From: Ceratorhiza oryzae-sativae
Lineage: Eukaryota > Basidiomycota > Agaricomycetes > Cantharellales > Ceratobasidiaceae
Direction: 5' to 3'
Length of the DNA stretch: 64,000 bases
Assembly: GCA_030998015.1 (NCBI GenBank)
Contig: JARWMV010000234.1
Coordinates: 310,001-374,000, forward strand
Shown here: positions 24,075 through 35,193 of the stretch, piece after piece
Layout: every line of letters starts with the position of its first letter
How positions within the stretch are numbered: position 1 is the stretch's first letter
Made by a program: the position numbers and the translations under genes
Notes under the pieces: generated by a model
Seen by the model: only the letters and a program-made list of their open reading frames with translations
Told to the model about the DNA's origin: nothing
Database searches by the model: none

Positions 24075-25381
24075 CTATCGGATATATTGAGCATATGCAA
24101 CCGGGGGCAGAGCACATGGCCAGTCATCATTGCAAATGTAGGACTCCCACTAATCAATAAGGTTCAGTTTAATCGAAAAAAAATAACCAGACAGAGACAT
24201 ACGCTGTCCTTGGCAGAACGAAACAAGTCGACACACGCCCGAGCGTCTTCAGCCTGAAATAGATTTGAACGAAGCAATTGTATGCTAGGGGCGATGGATA
24301 ATTAGTGGGTATAACTTACCGAATTCTCATATCCAGCGCGGAATCGCCTATTCATCAAGTTCCAAACTAAATAGAACGAGGTAAGTATGACAGCCCATAT
24401 AAACTGGCTACACATACCCAGAGTCAAGAGCCCAGGCACCTAGGGTAAGTATAGCATTAGCACGGTGTGCGGGGTGAGCCTGAAAAGGGATAGACAAACC
24501 TGGTCCTTTTGGCCTAGTGCCTCTCTGAAAGGAAGATATAACGCAACGTCTCGGGTTTCAATGGCACGATGGCTGAACGAATATGAGTTAGGCACGGCAC
24601 TCAACACAACTGCATAATTTACGTGATCCCCAGTACCTAAATGGTTATATGAGTCGCATGCGGCTCCGTGCAGTCGGATATTCTTACCGCAAGGTCATTC
24701 CATAGGCAATACCCGATAATAATTTTGTCTTTGATCAGATTCAACACTTCGGATTGGGCTTGCTCGAAAGGCTTTGCATATGGACCACCTACGCGAAGAG
24801 TCAGAGCGTTTAATTGAAGAACAAACTCGACCCACTCAAGTGGCATTCTTCAATGCCAGTCGAGGTGCTTTTGTAGCTGGATTGGTGTGTTTATGAGCCA
24901 CTCTGGCATCAATCATTAGAGGCAACTTACTTTATGACCGGCTCTGTTGGCCTGACAAACGAATCAAACAGAACTTTGCCCGAATAATCCTGGACCAACG
25001 GATGAATGGGGTCTATCGGAATATGGTGCGCAAAAGTGGAGCCTACTATAACGGTTGCTCGAGCGAGCTAAAGGCGTGACCGGAATCAGCCGAAATAGCT
25101 AATATGGTGACGCGACGTTTACTCACCATGTTGACGGTACCTAATTCTCACAAAGATGGTGAAAGGTGTATACGTAATGGACATGATTAACCCTCACCTC
25201 CTGCTCCAGTGCCGACGGAGAGGCACGAACTAGTGAGGTGCTGATAAGCGCATCGGTGCGTTTCAAACGCACTGCGGATGACTCACAGTCCAACATATCT
25301 ATTACCAGTCGAACGTGTCAGCAAGTAGAGTCAAGAGAGCAATGAGCGAACACACTTTTCGGCGGGATAAAACTTGGACAT
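24075..25381 (-). CDS. REXO4-type 3'-5' RNA exonuclease, catalytic His not conserved
   Basis: The gene is cut into about ten very small exons. Joined, they give MSKFYPAEKYMLDCE (first DEDD block, D-x-E), SVGTGAGG, RIRYRQHGSTFAHHIPIDP, HPLVQDYSGKVLFDSFVRPT, EPVINYKSTSTGIEECHLSG, PYAKPFEQAQSEVLNLIKDK, IIIGYCLWNDLA (second Asp), LDSLNRRFRAGYENS joined to AEDARACVDLFRSAKDS (last Asp), and an end at WPCALPPVAYAQYIR. These are the DEDD exonuclease blocks of the REXO4/oligoribonuclease superfamily, whose members trim rRNA and other RNA. The usual HDSVEDA motif reads ENSAEDA, so the general-base His is absent. Exon edges in the middle of the gene are approximate. Confidence 0.75.
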
Positions 25382-25583
25382 CACTGGAATACAATAAACT
25401 AAGTGTGGGATAGAAGGGGGAGTGAATGAGAGCAGAGATCCCAACGTGTGCCATATATATGCGCCCCACTGAGCAAAAGCGGTTGCTTTTGATCTCGTGG
25501 CAACTGCAAACAAAACTGAGGAGCGTGTGGGGAATAGAAATTATCGATTTCACGTATGTCAATCCTCTCCTGCTTAGGTGTAT

Positions 25584-27067
25584 TTACACATTAACGGTCG
25601 ACTCTGTGCTAGAACGGCTCTCCGCATAGCGGGGAAGCTCCTTCTCACGAACCGCTGATTGCTCAAAGCTTTTCATTCCTTCTAAACCCCACCGAGAAAA
25701 CATTGACTTATCCTGAAGAGCATCATTTAATCTAACCAAAATCATTTGCATAAAACGGTAAGTAACCCACCTCGTCCCACGAAGCGCCTACGAACAAATA
25801 TTGAGTATAGATTATTCAAGCGTCATATTATGAACTTACAGGGCGTAGTCAACATCTTCTCTCCGGTAAAGACAGCGTTGGCGCCAGCCATGAAGCACAT
25901 GGCTTGCTCGGCTTCGGTGAACCTTTCTCGACCTGCGGACAGTCGAATGATAGTCGAGGGCATGGCTATACGCGCAGTCGCAATAGTTCGAAGGATAGTT
26001 TGGTGCTGAACGAATTCATTCTTCTCCAATGGGGTACCGGGAATTGGCACGAGCGCGTTGACGGGGAACGATTCAGGTGCCTCGGGCATGCTGTCCATTC
26101 AGAGTAAGTACTTCGGTAAAATCCGGATGCACCAACCGGCTCGTACTTAGCCACCTCGTAGATTAACCCAATGCGATCGCCATCTGATTCCCCGAGCCCA
26201 AGGATACCCCCGGAGCAGACGTTGATGCCCGCGTCTCTCACGGCTTCAATGGTTGACAAGCGATCGTCATAAGAGCGGGTGGTGATTACCTATTGCAAGA
26301 GATCAATTTTCGATAACAAACGGTGAGCCAGCGGCGAACCTTGGGGTAATATTCCCGGGACGTATCGAGATTGTGGTTGTACGCAGTAAGGCCAGCTTCT
26401 TTGAGCTGCCGCGCCTGGTCAGGAGTCAGCATTCCCAAAGTTGTGCAGACCTCCATTCCCATGCCGCTAACGACAAGGGATTTAATATACCCCCATATGC
26501 CTTTTAGTCTCGACCGCTTACCGAATCTCGGTGACCATCTCTAAAATACGCTTAAATCCAGACTTTCGACCTTGCAAGTCTCGCCATGCGGCACCCATGC
26601 AAAACCGCGTGCTCCCGTTTTCCTTAGCTTTGCGCGCAGCTTGGATTACCGGCTCATGCTCGAGCAATCGCGAGGCAGTAGTTGGAGTCGAATAGCGGGA
26701 CGACTGGGAGCAGTATGAGCAATCCTCCGTGCATCCTCCAGCTAACCAATCAGATAGAGTTGAAATGAGCATATTCCAAATTCGGTTCATTACCCAGTCA
26801 CTGACTTTTGATGTTCATTAGAGTGCAGAGCTGCACTTTGTTGGGGTCAAAATGTTGGCGGTGAACCATTGCGGCTCGGAATATAGTGTCTAAAAGGGGA
26901 CCATGATAGATCTTGCTGATCTCATCCCTGGTCCAGCGGACCGAGGGTACCGTTTCAGAGGACGCGCTTGCAGAAAGCTCGTGCGGGATTGCGGTCGCGT
27001 GTCGCCTGATGATCGTCCCGCGGGAGATCAAGGAGCGAGTCGAGGAACGTACAAACGAGGAGAGCAT
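25584..27067 (-). CDS. Biotin synthase (BioB), mitochondrial
   Basis: BioB is a radical-SAM enzyme that inserts sulfur into dethiobiotin, the last step of biotin synthesis, and acts in mitochondria in fungi. The Met at 27067 starts a classic targeting peptide rich in Ser/Arg ([20 protein letters not shown]). Blocks are [31 protein letters not shown], the cluster motif [16 protein letters not shown] (C-x3-C-x2-C), [100 protein letters not shown] and [16 protein letters not shown]. The last exons run to a stop at 25584. All key Cys are present. The divergent neighbour is eS27. Confidence 0.93.
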
Positions 27068-27476
27068 ACCGGGTGATGAGCGGGGTGATCAATTGAAAAG
27101 GAGATTGGATATATAGATCTGGGCTCGTGAGAGTCGAATCCAGGTCGCACAAGGGTGTATGCAGGCGTCTTATAGCTGCAGTAGGTTCGCGTCGGGTGTC
27201 AGAGACAGCTGCCAGCCCCGATAACGCGTCTCTAATCGATCTATATGCCGGCCGTGAGATTCGCTCAATGCCCTGCCCAGGAGAGGAAGGTGCCCACGTG
27301 AGTCATGACTAAGCGCCGCGTACAGCAAGAGCCGGCCCTACACAACGAGGGCACGGACCATCATCAACAGAAATTCTGTGGATCCCACCGTGACCATCGT
27401 CGCCACTGAGGCTCGTTCTGCCGTTCCCTGCACTCTCAAGAAAAAGCTACAAGCAAACATCAAAATCTAAACAAAA
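27068..27476. promoter_or_regulatory. Bidirectional promoter region between biotin synthase and eS27
   Basis: The two genes are transcribed away from each other from this 409-base gap. The plus-strand part just before the eS27 ATG is A-rich and pyrimidine-rich in patches (ctcgttctgccgttccctgcactctc near 27410), as expected near a ribosomal protein start. I see no clear TATA box. Confidence 0.4.
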
Positions 27477-27910
27477 ATGGTGAGTGTTTTTATCTATGGA
27501 GGGAGCCCCGCTCCATGCCACCGTTTCACGCGACCCTCATCGACGTTTCATTAGACTCTCGCAGTTGATCTCCTCAACCCCTCTCACGAGCACGAGAAGA
27601 AGCAACACAAGCTCAAGCGACTTGTTCAGTCGCCCAACTCCTATTTTATGGACGTCAAGTGCCCTGGTAGGCGTCTGTCTCGTGCATTTGGAGCGCATTG
27701 ATTCACCAGCCCCCAACAGGTTGCTTCGCTATCACCACCGTGTTCTCGCACGCCCAGACTGTAGTAATGTGCAGCTCATGCGCGACGGTATTGTGCCAGC
27801 CGACTGGTGGCAAGGCGAGACTGACGGAGGGTATGTTTGGTCAAGTATGCTGGATCGGGCATTTATTTACATTTACCCGTTTAGGATGCTCCTTCCGCCG
27901 AAAGGCATGA
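27477..27910 (+). CDS. 40S ribosomal protein eS27
   Basis: eS27 is a zinc-finger protein of the small ribosomal subunit. The start codon is the whole first exon: ATG at 27477-27479 is followed at once by GTGAGT. The next exon reads [38 protein letters not shown], then after an intron [37 protein letters not shown], and after another intron CSFRRKA and the stop. The zinc ligands C-x2-C and C-x2-C are intact. Length and order match eukaryotic eS27. An ATG-only first exon is common in fungal ribosomal protein genes. Confidence 0.96.
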
Positions 27911-29238
27911 GCGTTTCGGTCGACTCGCATCGTGGGCCCGGCATCCTCCTCACTATCGTGTATTATGTGCATTCTGTACTTTCTCTATTTGCTTGCATTC
28001 GCGCACACCGATTGTTGATACTGTGTTCAATGCTATCGGGTTGACCTGACACGGTGCGCCGAAGTCGGTGTCAGCCTGTGCGCTTGCTGGCTTCTAGTGG
28101 ATGTTGCACCTCATTGCCGTGCGGGCTGTCAGCACACGATGGGCTGCCTGACAGGGTCCGCGAGGCAGGCATGTGTCTGCTAGCCGATAGGATTTCGTCT
28201 GGGGTGCCTCTGCGATGCATGTATGCAGGAAGATCGATCTGACAGGTGGTCTGATTGCGCGAGGGCAGGCACATACAAAGCGAGACAGGGCTGCACATCG
28301 GGTGATGATAGCGGGAAGCCGATGTAAACCTTAGGGCGAGCTCTGTGTGTTGCCGTCGTCAAGGCGCTGGCATCCGGCGGAGGGCGGGGGAATCGTCAAC
28401 AAAGGGAGCAGCAAACACAGTCCAACAGCACACACAAACAGTGTCCGTGCCCGTACATTGCTTTTATGAGTTCCATTGTTGTTGGCCGACAATTGAACGC
28501 GTTAGCACTGTCCAACACCACACCATTGCTCCTTTGCCGTGGCGCGTACTTAAGGCGCACGGGCGGGGAGAGCATTCTCCATCTCCTGACGGCTAGCCCT
28601 TCAGACTCCTACGACACGACCGCAGCGCACAGACTTGTTGATTTGTTACACGTTTTTCTAATTGTCACTCCAACCTGCAAATTTCCATTCGGCAAGTCCC
28701 TGTTTGGTAGGTCCCGACTCGGCACGTTCCTGTTCCCATCATTAACCCACACCTCGCTCCTCGGTGTCCTTCATCCCGCCCACCATCTCTTGTGGTCCTC
28801 CTGTACACGACTCTCTGTCCCCCCCCCCTCACGCCAACCTCACGATCCCAGATATCATTTTTCCAGTGAGTGCCGTCTCCGTCACCGCCGCCGTCGTCGC
28901 TGCGGTCGGGCCCGGCCATCTTCAGCTACTGACGCGCCGTTGCCCTCCCTAGATCTACATTGTTGTCCATCTCGCTGTTCCCGGACGCCTGAACACTTGA
29001 GACTGTGCAACGATCCATACCCTCGTGCCTGACCCGCGAATCACTCTCTGACTTTGGCTACTTCATCGACTCGACTCGCAGCACCGCACGGACAGCCTCT
29101 TCGCCTGCTAGTTTCCTTCTCACCGCAATTAACACAGGTGAGTTGCTCTCCGGGTTGCCACTAGCGCCTCGCGCCAAAACAAGCCACCAGTGCTGACGCT
29201 CAAATTGCTGGCTTGTAGCTCTCTCTCGTCCTTTGACC
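27911..29238. other. Long intergenic/5' leader region before the BTG gene
   Basis: About 1.3 kb lie between eS27 and the next start. Plus-strand frames such as 28466-29032 are low complexity, use rare-looking residues and match nothing I know, so I leave them out. The stretch 28640-29130 is C/T-rich, typical of a fungal promoter or 5' leader. A likely leader intron runs from about 29140 (GTGAGT) to 29218 (TTGTAG), ending 20 bases before the ATG at 29239. Confidence 0.45.
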
Positions 29239-30344
29239 ATGTCCTCGTTGCAGCTTACCACCGCGCTCAACCACGCCATCGCCTTTCTGCTGCGCCCGCT
29301 CGTTGCCGCCCATGTCGAGGCCCGCATCGTCGACGCCCTCCACATCCGCCTCATGGTCCACCTGGCGGCGCACCTCCAGCCCACGTGGGACGTCCTGAAC
29401 CCATCCAAGGGCTCCCTCTCCCGAGTCCTTTTCATCTCCGCCCGCTGCCCACCACGTGTCCTCAAGGCGGCTTGCGAAGACGTGGGGCTCTTGTGGGGCT
29501 GCTGGGGCCCGGCGCTCGTCCGAAGCTACGGCGAACTCGCATCCAACGACGAGATCGAGCTGCGCGTCGATCCCGGCAAGGTCGAGGTCTCTGGCCCACT
29601 CGGTCCCAAGGTGATCTTCGAAGCCGTTGGCGCAAAGGCCAAGCTTGCCCGTGGCGTGCCAGCCCCCATCAAGTCCGAGTTCACGCTTTACGACGGAGCT
29701 TTCCGGCCTTTCTCCCCTCCCCCTCCTTCTCCCATCACCCCGTGGTTGCTCGATCAGTTCCCTCCTCCCCCGCCCGTTGCCGGGGACAAGGCTCACTCGG
29801 TGGTCCCCGCTACCCGACCCCTTCGCCCATCGCTCGCGTCATTCCTCGGCTCAGCACGCACTCGCGCACCTCGTCCCGCTCGTCGACCAAGTCGGTTGAT
29901 TCGATGCTTTCGATGACCACCGGATCTACCGCCCCCTCGACCTACTCGGATGACGGCACCGAGTCCGACGTCGACCTCGAGGTGGTCCTTCGCACACTCG
30001 CAATCCAGGATCACGATGCACCCTTGCCTTCTCCGGCGTTGACCGTTCCGCCCTCGCCATCGGATTCCGATCACGGACTTGATGCCTACTACATCGACAC
30101 CTCGCGCAAGGAGGTTACGATCTACGAGTCCGGCAAGGTTGGTGTCCTGGGTGGTGCCGTTATGCTCGGAATGCCCGCGGTGGCATCAAGCCCAAGGTCC
30201 GCGGTGGCCGCCGCAGCCGCCCTGCTGTTCGCGCCTGAGCGGACCACTAATCTTCTTACCTCTATCACTGAACGAAATTTAACGCCGACTGAATTTTTTC
30301 TTCTATTTCCAATCAACGACGCTGCGGTACGCTCGAAACGATAA
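29239..30344 (+). CDS. BTG/Tob (anti-proliferative protein) domain protein, one apparent frameshift
   Basis: The N-terminal 115 residues match the BTG/Tob fold: a helical start (LTTALNHAIAFLLRPLVAAH), a segment parallel to box A (PTWDVLNPSKGSLSRVLFIS), a Cys-containing helix (PPRVLKAACEDVGLL), and a box B-like strand pair (LASNDEIELRVDPGKVEVSG). In animals these domains bind CCR4-NOT deadenylase subunits and restrain growth; a link to mRNA decay here is inference. After a Pro-rich linker the frame changes at about 29815-29870: the last part, with SSTKSVDSMLSMTTGS and LDAYYIDTSRKEVTIYESGK, needs one base restored. Without it the protein stops near 29916. The gene appears to have no coding introns. 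Confidence 0.7.
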
Positions 30345-30788
30345 CCACCCAACATTCGCTATTCCGCGTTTAACTATTATCATACCACACGCCTTGGTGC
30401 ACTTTAATCCCCACTCGTTTTGCCTCTGGCTGTTTTTAAAAAACCCACGTTCTCTTGTTTTCATTCGACACGAACCACCGCTTGATCCAGGCGACGTTTG
30501 GTATTTGATTCGGCTGTCCTAGCGACTTGTAGTAGCCCTCAAGGCTTTCTCATTATCGTATCGTAACTCTATTATTCTGCTGTCTGTTGTTTTCGTTTTC
30601 TGTACCTTCGTCATTCTTCTCTGGGACATTTTTCTGTTCTGATCTGATTATGCATCATACCATGATGTTTTCTTGTTTATCCAGTTGTGACATCATTTTC
30701 GTGCATTATGTGCCAACATACCTATGTCAAATCTGGTCCTTCAGAGCAATCAATCTGTGCTTTACTGTATTTTTGTGTGAGCCAGACA
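30345..30788. other. Intergenic gap, no gene seen
   Basis: This is the 3' flank of the BTG gene and the promoter of the next plus-strand gene. It is T-rich, with several TTTTCTT runs. No RNA gene or conserved frame is evident. Confidence 0.4.
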
Positions 30789-32151
30789 ATGGCAGCGCAA
30801 AACGATAGCCAGAGTTATCTGAACGATTTGTCATCAGGGCTCATTGGACTGAACGAGTTTGCTTGAACCACGACCGGATGGAGCGCCCCCACCGCTATAC
30901 TCTGCTTTCTCAGAACCAGTCGCCCCCGAACCAGCCCATGGCGTCGAACGAGCGCCCTGCTTCCTCACATAACCACTCACGAGCCCCATCCCAGCATCGA
31001 CACGAGCCCAGTGGTTCACTGTCCCAGTCCCTGCCGTCCATGTCCAATGTTCTACCACGCAGCCACGAGACGGAGTTTTCCTCTCGGCCTACCCGGAATT
31101 ATACTGTGTCAGAAGGCTTGGAGTGAGTGCGCCGTCTGCTTTCGAATAGCCTGCTCGAGCTGAGCGACGTGTCTGCTAGTGTTGCACCATCCCGAGACCG
31201 AAACGAATGGTACTACCCCATGGCTCGTCCCGATATCCAAACGGGCGACTTTGATTATCACCACCACCCTAGTGGCACTAGTCGTGGAAACTGGGGGAAC
31301 AAGCTCCAGCCAGGCGCTCGCTGGAAACGACAGGGTAAAGGTTCAAACTGGGGAGCCGGCTATGCAGATTGGGAGGTACGTGCGATCATCACCCAAGGCT
31401 TTGCACCAAAAGGCTCAGCGGACAACGGCAGATGGAAGAGAGGGCTCGCAAGCGGCTCAAGCTCCTAATCCCTGACATCGAGAGCTCGTCACCGCCATCG
31501 CCTCGGCTTCCACATCGGCGCTCGCCAACCCCTCCCTCTGCGGCTCCCTACGCACCACCAATTGCTATCCATTCGTCTTTTACTTCCTTTGTTCTGGATC
31601 CGTCTGTGCAACACTCTTTCCACTCCACGACGATCAGCGAGCTCGAGCGAACAGCAACTGAGCTCATCGAGGGAGAGAGCGCTTTGCGACGCGCGCTTGG
31701 TTCACTGTTTCGAGCTATGGATGTTGAAGCCGACGAAGACAAACAACGGTTCGCGCTGCCTGGAAAACCACTGGCAGCAAACGGAGTTCCCATTCAAAAC
31801 GGTGTGCCCAAACCAGAGCCAAACGGGGACATTGAAGATGCCGAGGCGTCTGCGCGAGCGTTAATGTTGCCTATTCACCGCCGGTTTATTACCCCTCATC
31901 CCGTCCCGCTCCCTCCCATCTACGAGTCCAATATGCTCATAAACCAGGAGACTCAAATTGAGACTTTTGAAAAGAGCCTAGCTTTTCTGCGCGAGCTGAT
32001 GGACGATGGTATCGAGTTCACCGAAAGGCTCGAGGAAATCCGAGAAGGGCTAGGGACCGAACGGGCGATCCGCAAGGGTATCTGGAAGGGTGTTCGATTA
32101 CGTGCCTTGCAAGAAATGGAGGCAGAGAACGTCGATGCAGTCGAGGACTAG
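30789..32151 (+). CDS. Rxt2-like component of an Rpd3-type deacetylase complex (tentative)
   Basis: The central exon carries GTSRGNWGNKLQPGARWKRQ and then NWGAGYADWE, resembling the RNRGNKLK-type motif of the Rxt2 N-terminal domain; Rxt2 is a subunit of the Rpd3L histone deacetylase complex. The C-terminal exon has EERARKRLKLLIPDIESS, a helix (ISELERTATELIEGESALRR), a Pro-rich stretch and a final amphipathic helix (LAFLRELMDDGIEFTERLEE). The start at 30789 (MAAQNDSQSYLNDLSSGLIG) looks good but its frame stops at 30866; the Ser/Gln/Pro-rich part from 30863 and the last exon from about 31430 lie in other frames, so splice sites or missing bases remain unresolved. The family call is moderate only. 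Confidence 0.5.
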
Positions 32152-32377
32152 GCGTGCACCTTGTTTGTTTGTTATATTTATTGTATTCTATCTGTATGCT
32201 TTCCCTTTGGATTTATACTTGTTTTCGCCAGCCCGATGAATGCACAGTAGCCTTGTGACGGTCATGTGACGCTTTACGTGATCAACCCCCGCACCCGACA
32301 ATTCTGCCACACGGCCTGCTTGACCCAACCAAAGCCCTTGTAGCCACCCATCTGCCTTTTTCCAAGACTCTCCCAAA

Positions 32378-33685
32378 ATGAACGGCGCACAAGACATTTC
32401 GCACGCACCTGCCAACGGCCACGGTGCCAACGGCATCTCCAACCAGGCTGGGCCCAGCAATATCTACGCTTCTCCGGCGCCATCCTCGCCGACTGATGCA
32501 CCCCGAGCACCTGCAGTTTACCCCGCTCCGGAGTTCACGCCTGAGCAAATCAACCAAAGGTTTGTCGCTCGCTCACTGGCTCAATCCTTGGTTAGATCCG
32601 CTGAGGGTGTATCCTTTGTTCCAGGCATGCAGAGATATCTGCGCACATATATCACACCGGATTTCAATTAGGCCAGTATGCAGACGTTTCATTGGTGAGA
32701 GAGTCGTGAACACGTCCCGTACGTGGAAGAACTAATGATCTATTCGGCTGCAAAGCACGTTCATAACAGGCAATATCGATTGCATGCCCTGATACTCTCT
32801 CGCTCCCCGTACCTGGCTCATCTGGTGCGCATACCGCCGGATCATCTGTCAAGTAAAATTTATTGACTTGATTTGCTACCTAGCTCGCAACGTCTCAGAA
32901 CAACGTCATATTCATTAGACTAGAGGATGAGCCTCATATTACTGAGGAAGTGAGCGACCATGAATTTGGCGTTACTATTCGCTGTTCTAAATTAACTTCG
33001 TCCCAGGCGATCGCAGTGGCACTAGGTTATCTGTACTCGCCTTACCAGGTTGGTCTCGTCAACCCTGGCAATGCGCGTTCCGTTGTTGCAGCTGCCCGTT
33101 TGCTGGGTGGGATGCCTGAATTGGAAGACATTGCCTTTGAATATTGCAAGGCGTCAATCTCTTCGACTACTATTGTTGACTGGGTCAATTTCGTCGAGTC
33201 AATGCCCCCCGGCCTACCGCCGGATGCCACGGTGGCTTATCCCCAGGGGCAGACGTCGGTCTTTGGACCGTACCTGGCGCAATTCCGCGATTTGGTTTAC
33301 ACTTACTTGATTGTGACCCTTCCGAACGTGCTCCACGCATTTATCGGTGCAGAACAAGGTGCTGGGTGGGATGAATTACTAGGCGTCTACACCCAGTTAC
33401 CTTTTGACACGCTCAAGCACGCTATCGAGTCCCCTGCTTTTCCTGCAGGCAAGTGGAGGGATTTGCATCGATCGCTCTTTTGACAGCTGATCGCTTGGTA
33501 TTTTGGCAGGCTCCGATCAGGTGCGGTTCCGTTTCGCAAAGGCTGTAATTGCACAACGCAAGCAAGTTGCCGCAGGCACCGAGGAAAGTGTCGTCTTAGC
33601 TTTCGGGGGATCTGAGAGTGGTAGTGCTGTTCATGTTACTCGCAAGACCAAAAAAAAGCAACTGTGGAAGGTTGGCGGACGTTGA
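32378..33685 (+). CDS. BTB/POZ domain protein
   Basis: After a disordered Ala/Pro leader (from MNGAQDISHAPANGHGANGI), exons join to give YADVSLHVHNRQYRLHALIL and SRSPYLAHLVR, the canonical first half of a BTB fold, then a linker with NVIFIRLEDEPHITEE, the helical AIAVALGYLYSPYQVGLVNP, and further helices (SVVAAARLLGGMPELEDIAF) resembling a BACK-like extension. The C-terminus is basic (HVTRKTKKKQLWKVGGR). BTB proteins often act as Cullin-3 adaptors or in transcription; nothing here decides between them. Five or so short introns are present. The BTB call is sound; the partner and pathway are unknown. Confidence 0.75.
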
Positions 33686-34126
33686 GTTTCTGTAAATAGT
33701 ATTATTGACCTGTATGTACATGATTTAAATGGCGGTTGGGTCATCCTTATTTCTGCAAGGGGCTAGGTGCCACGAGCGCTCAATCAGACTGACTTCATTT
33801 GTCGTTGATGGTGAGCCACCCCTTTTTCATTCGCAATTCGCGGATGTTCCAACTCGCCGGACACTTATTCTGGTCAATCGACTATAACGATTTTGGCACC
33901 CTGCGGTGACTATTCAGTAACTCAGGAACCGGTTCTGAAGTGTACACTGCCCTAACATGACCGCTTGAGTTAGCTGAAGGATCAAGATGTCTCCGCGAAG
34001 GGTCGGAGGCATCTGGATTGTACAACCAACTGGGTACCTATTTAAGACATGAGAGATACGCACCTTTTGATGCACTCACACCTCTTCTTTCGATTGATTA
34101 AGTTGAGCTTGTTTTACTTAACTCCG
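33686..34126. other. Intergenic gap, probable promoter of the DUF6593-like gene
   Basis: No gene is evident. A TATTTAAG box lies about 90 bases upstream of the ATG at 34127 and is a plausible TATA element. Confidence 0.4.
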
Positions 34127-34984
34127 ATGGACTCGGCAGCTACGACAATCTCAAGCCCCTCTCCGACCTCGAGCCCTGCTTCCAATGACCTTTACTGGAC
34201 GTGTCATGATCCTCGTGATACTGGGATAATTGGCTATGAGGGGGCTCGGCCAGTGTTTTGGCGGCTGGTGTGTTTGTCGTGTTTTTGTGAACTGGGGTAG
34301 AGTCAGATTCATGTATGTTATAGGCTACAACTATGGCATATCATAACGCGACGCGAACTATCATCTTCAAGGGGACAGAACAAGCAAATCGTGAGGATGA
34401 AGTTGCCTGGTATGTTCATTTCGAATCTGTGCGTGCACGCAACTACAGCCGTTGATTAGGTTGGATTGGACGTCCGTGAATCACCTTGGGCGAGCAACCA
34501 TTGGTGATATGGAGCTTCCAATGTCCGATCTTGTACAGAGAGGGGCAAGTTTCAGGTGATTATAGCTTTCTTTATTCTGCACGTCAGCGCGGGCTGAAAT
34601 CTATGTCGTCAAGGTCTAGGAGGTTCGTCATTCCATTCGACGGGAGGGTGTTTGAATGGCGACGCGATGAAATCTTTTCGACTATGTACGAAGTGAGTAT
34701 AGTCGTGATAGCCGCCACAAGGCTGAAAGTTAACAAACCTTGGGAAACAGCTTTACAGCTCCGAGGGGACGCTCATGGCGAGCTTCGAGCAGTATGATAT
34801 GCCTCAAAGTTCCAGTATTGGCGAGCTTCACGGCGTAATGAGGTATTGGTATAAGAATGACGATGTTGTAAGCTCAGAATTATATCTGAAACATCACAAT
34901 ATAAACTCATTCGCATTTTAGCTCCAACTTACCTCAATCATTTCGCTTTCGCTCATTCGCTGGATTGCGCTGCACGGTCCGTAA
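34127..34984 (+). CDS. DUF6593-like basidiomycete protein
   Basis: The product is a small protein with no known biochemical role. A short Ser/Thr-rich start (MDSAATTISSPSPTSSPASN) leads to TTMAYHNATRTIIFKGTEQA, a Trp-containing strand (LDWTSVNHLGRATIGDMELP), RSRRFVIPFDGRVFEWRRDE (the F-x-x-x-DG-x-x-Y/F-x-W core seen in DUF6593), EGTLMASFEQYD and a hydrophobic end (LQLTSIISLSLIRWIALHG). The stop at 34982-34984 comes right after this helix, so I end the gene there; an intron at that place would extend it to 35219 with a basic tail. DUF6593 proteins are expanded in mushroom-forming fungi. Assignment is by motif memory, hence moderate. Confidence 0.55.
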
Positions 34985-35193
34985 ACTCACGACTATAGAA
35001 CTATCAAGTAACATATGCCGGACTTTCAGGGCAAGACTAAAGGGATACGTCCGTAATTATCAATATGATATCTATCATAAATGCCTTCTGTACAAGCTAA
35101 ATGTAACTCAAACCCCTTCAATCACGGCCAAACTAAATGGGAGCAAGGGATGCAAAAAGTTGAAACGATTGGAAGCTATTAGAATAATCAAAA

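Noticed and set aside
28466..29032. 188-codon plus-strand frame upstream of the BTG gene
   Set aside because: Low complexity, pyrimidine-rich, overlapping other open frames on both strands, and no family resemblance.
29200..29796. 198-codon minus-strand frame opposite the BTG gene
   Set aside because: The plus strand carries the recognised BTG blocks, and the minus reading is Arg/Gly-rich shadow.
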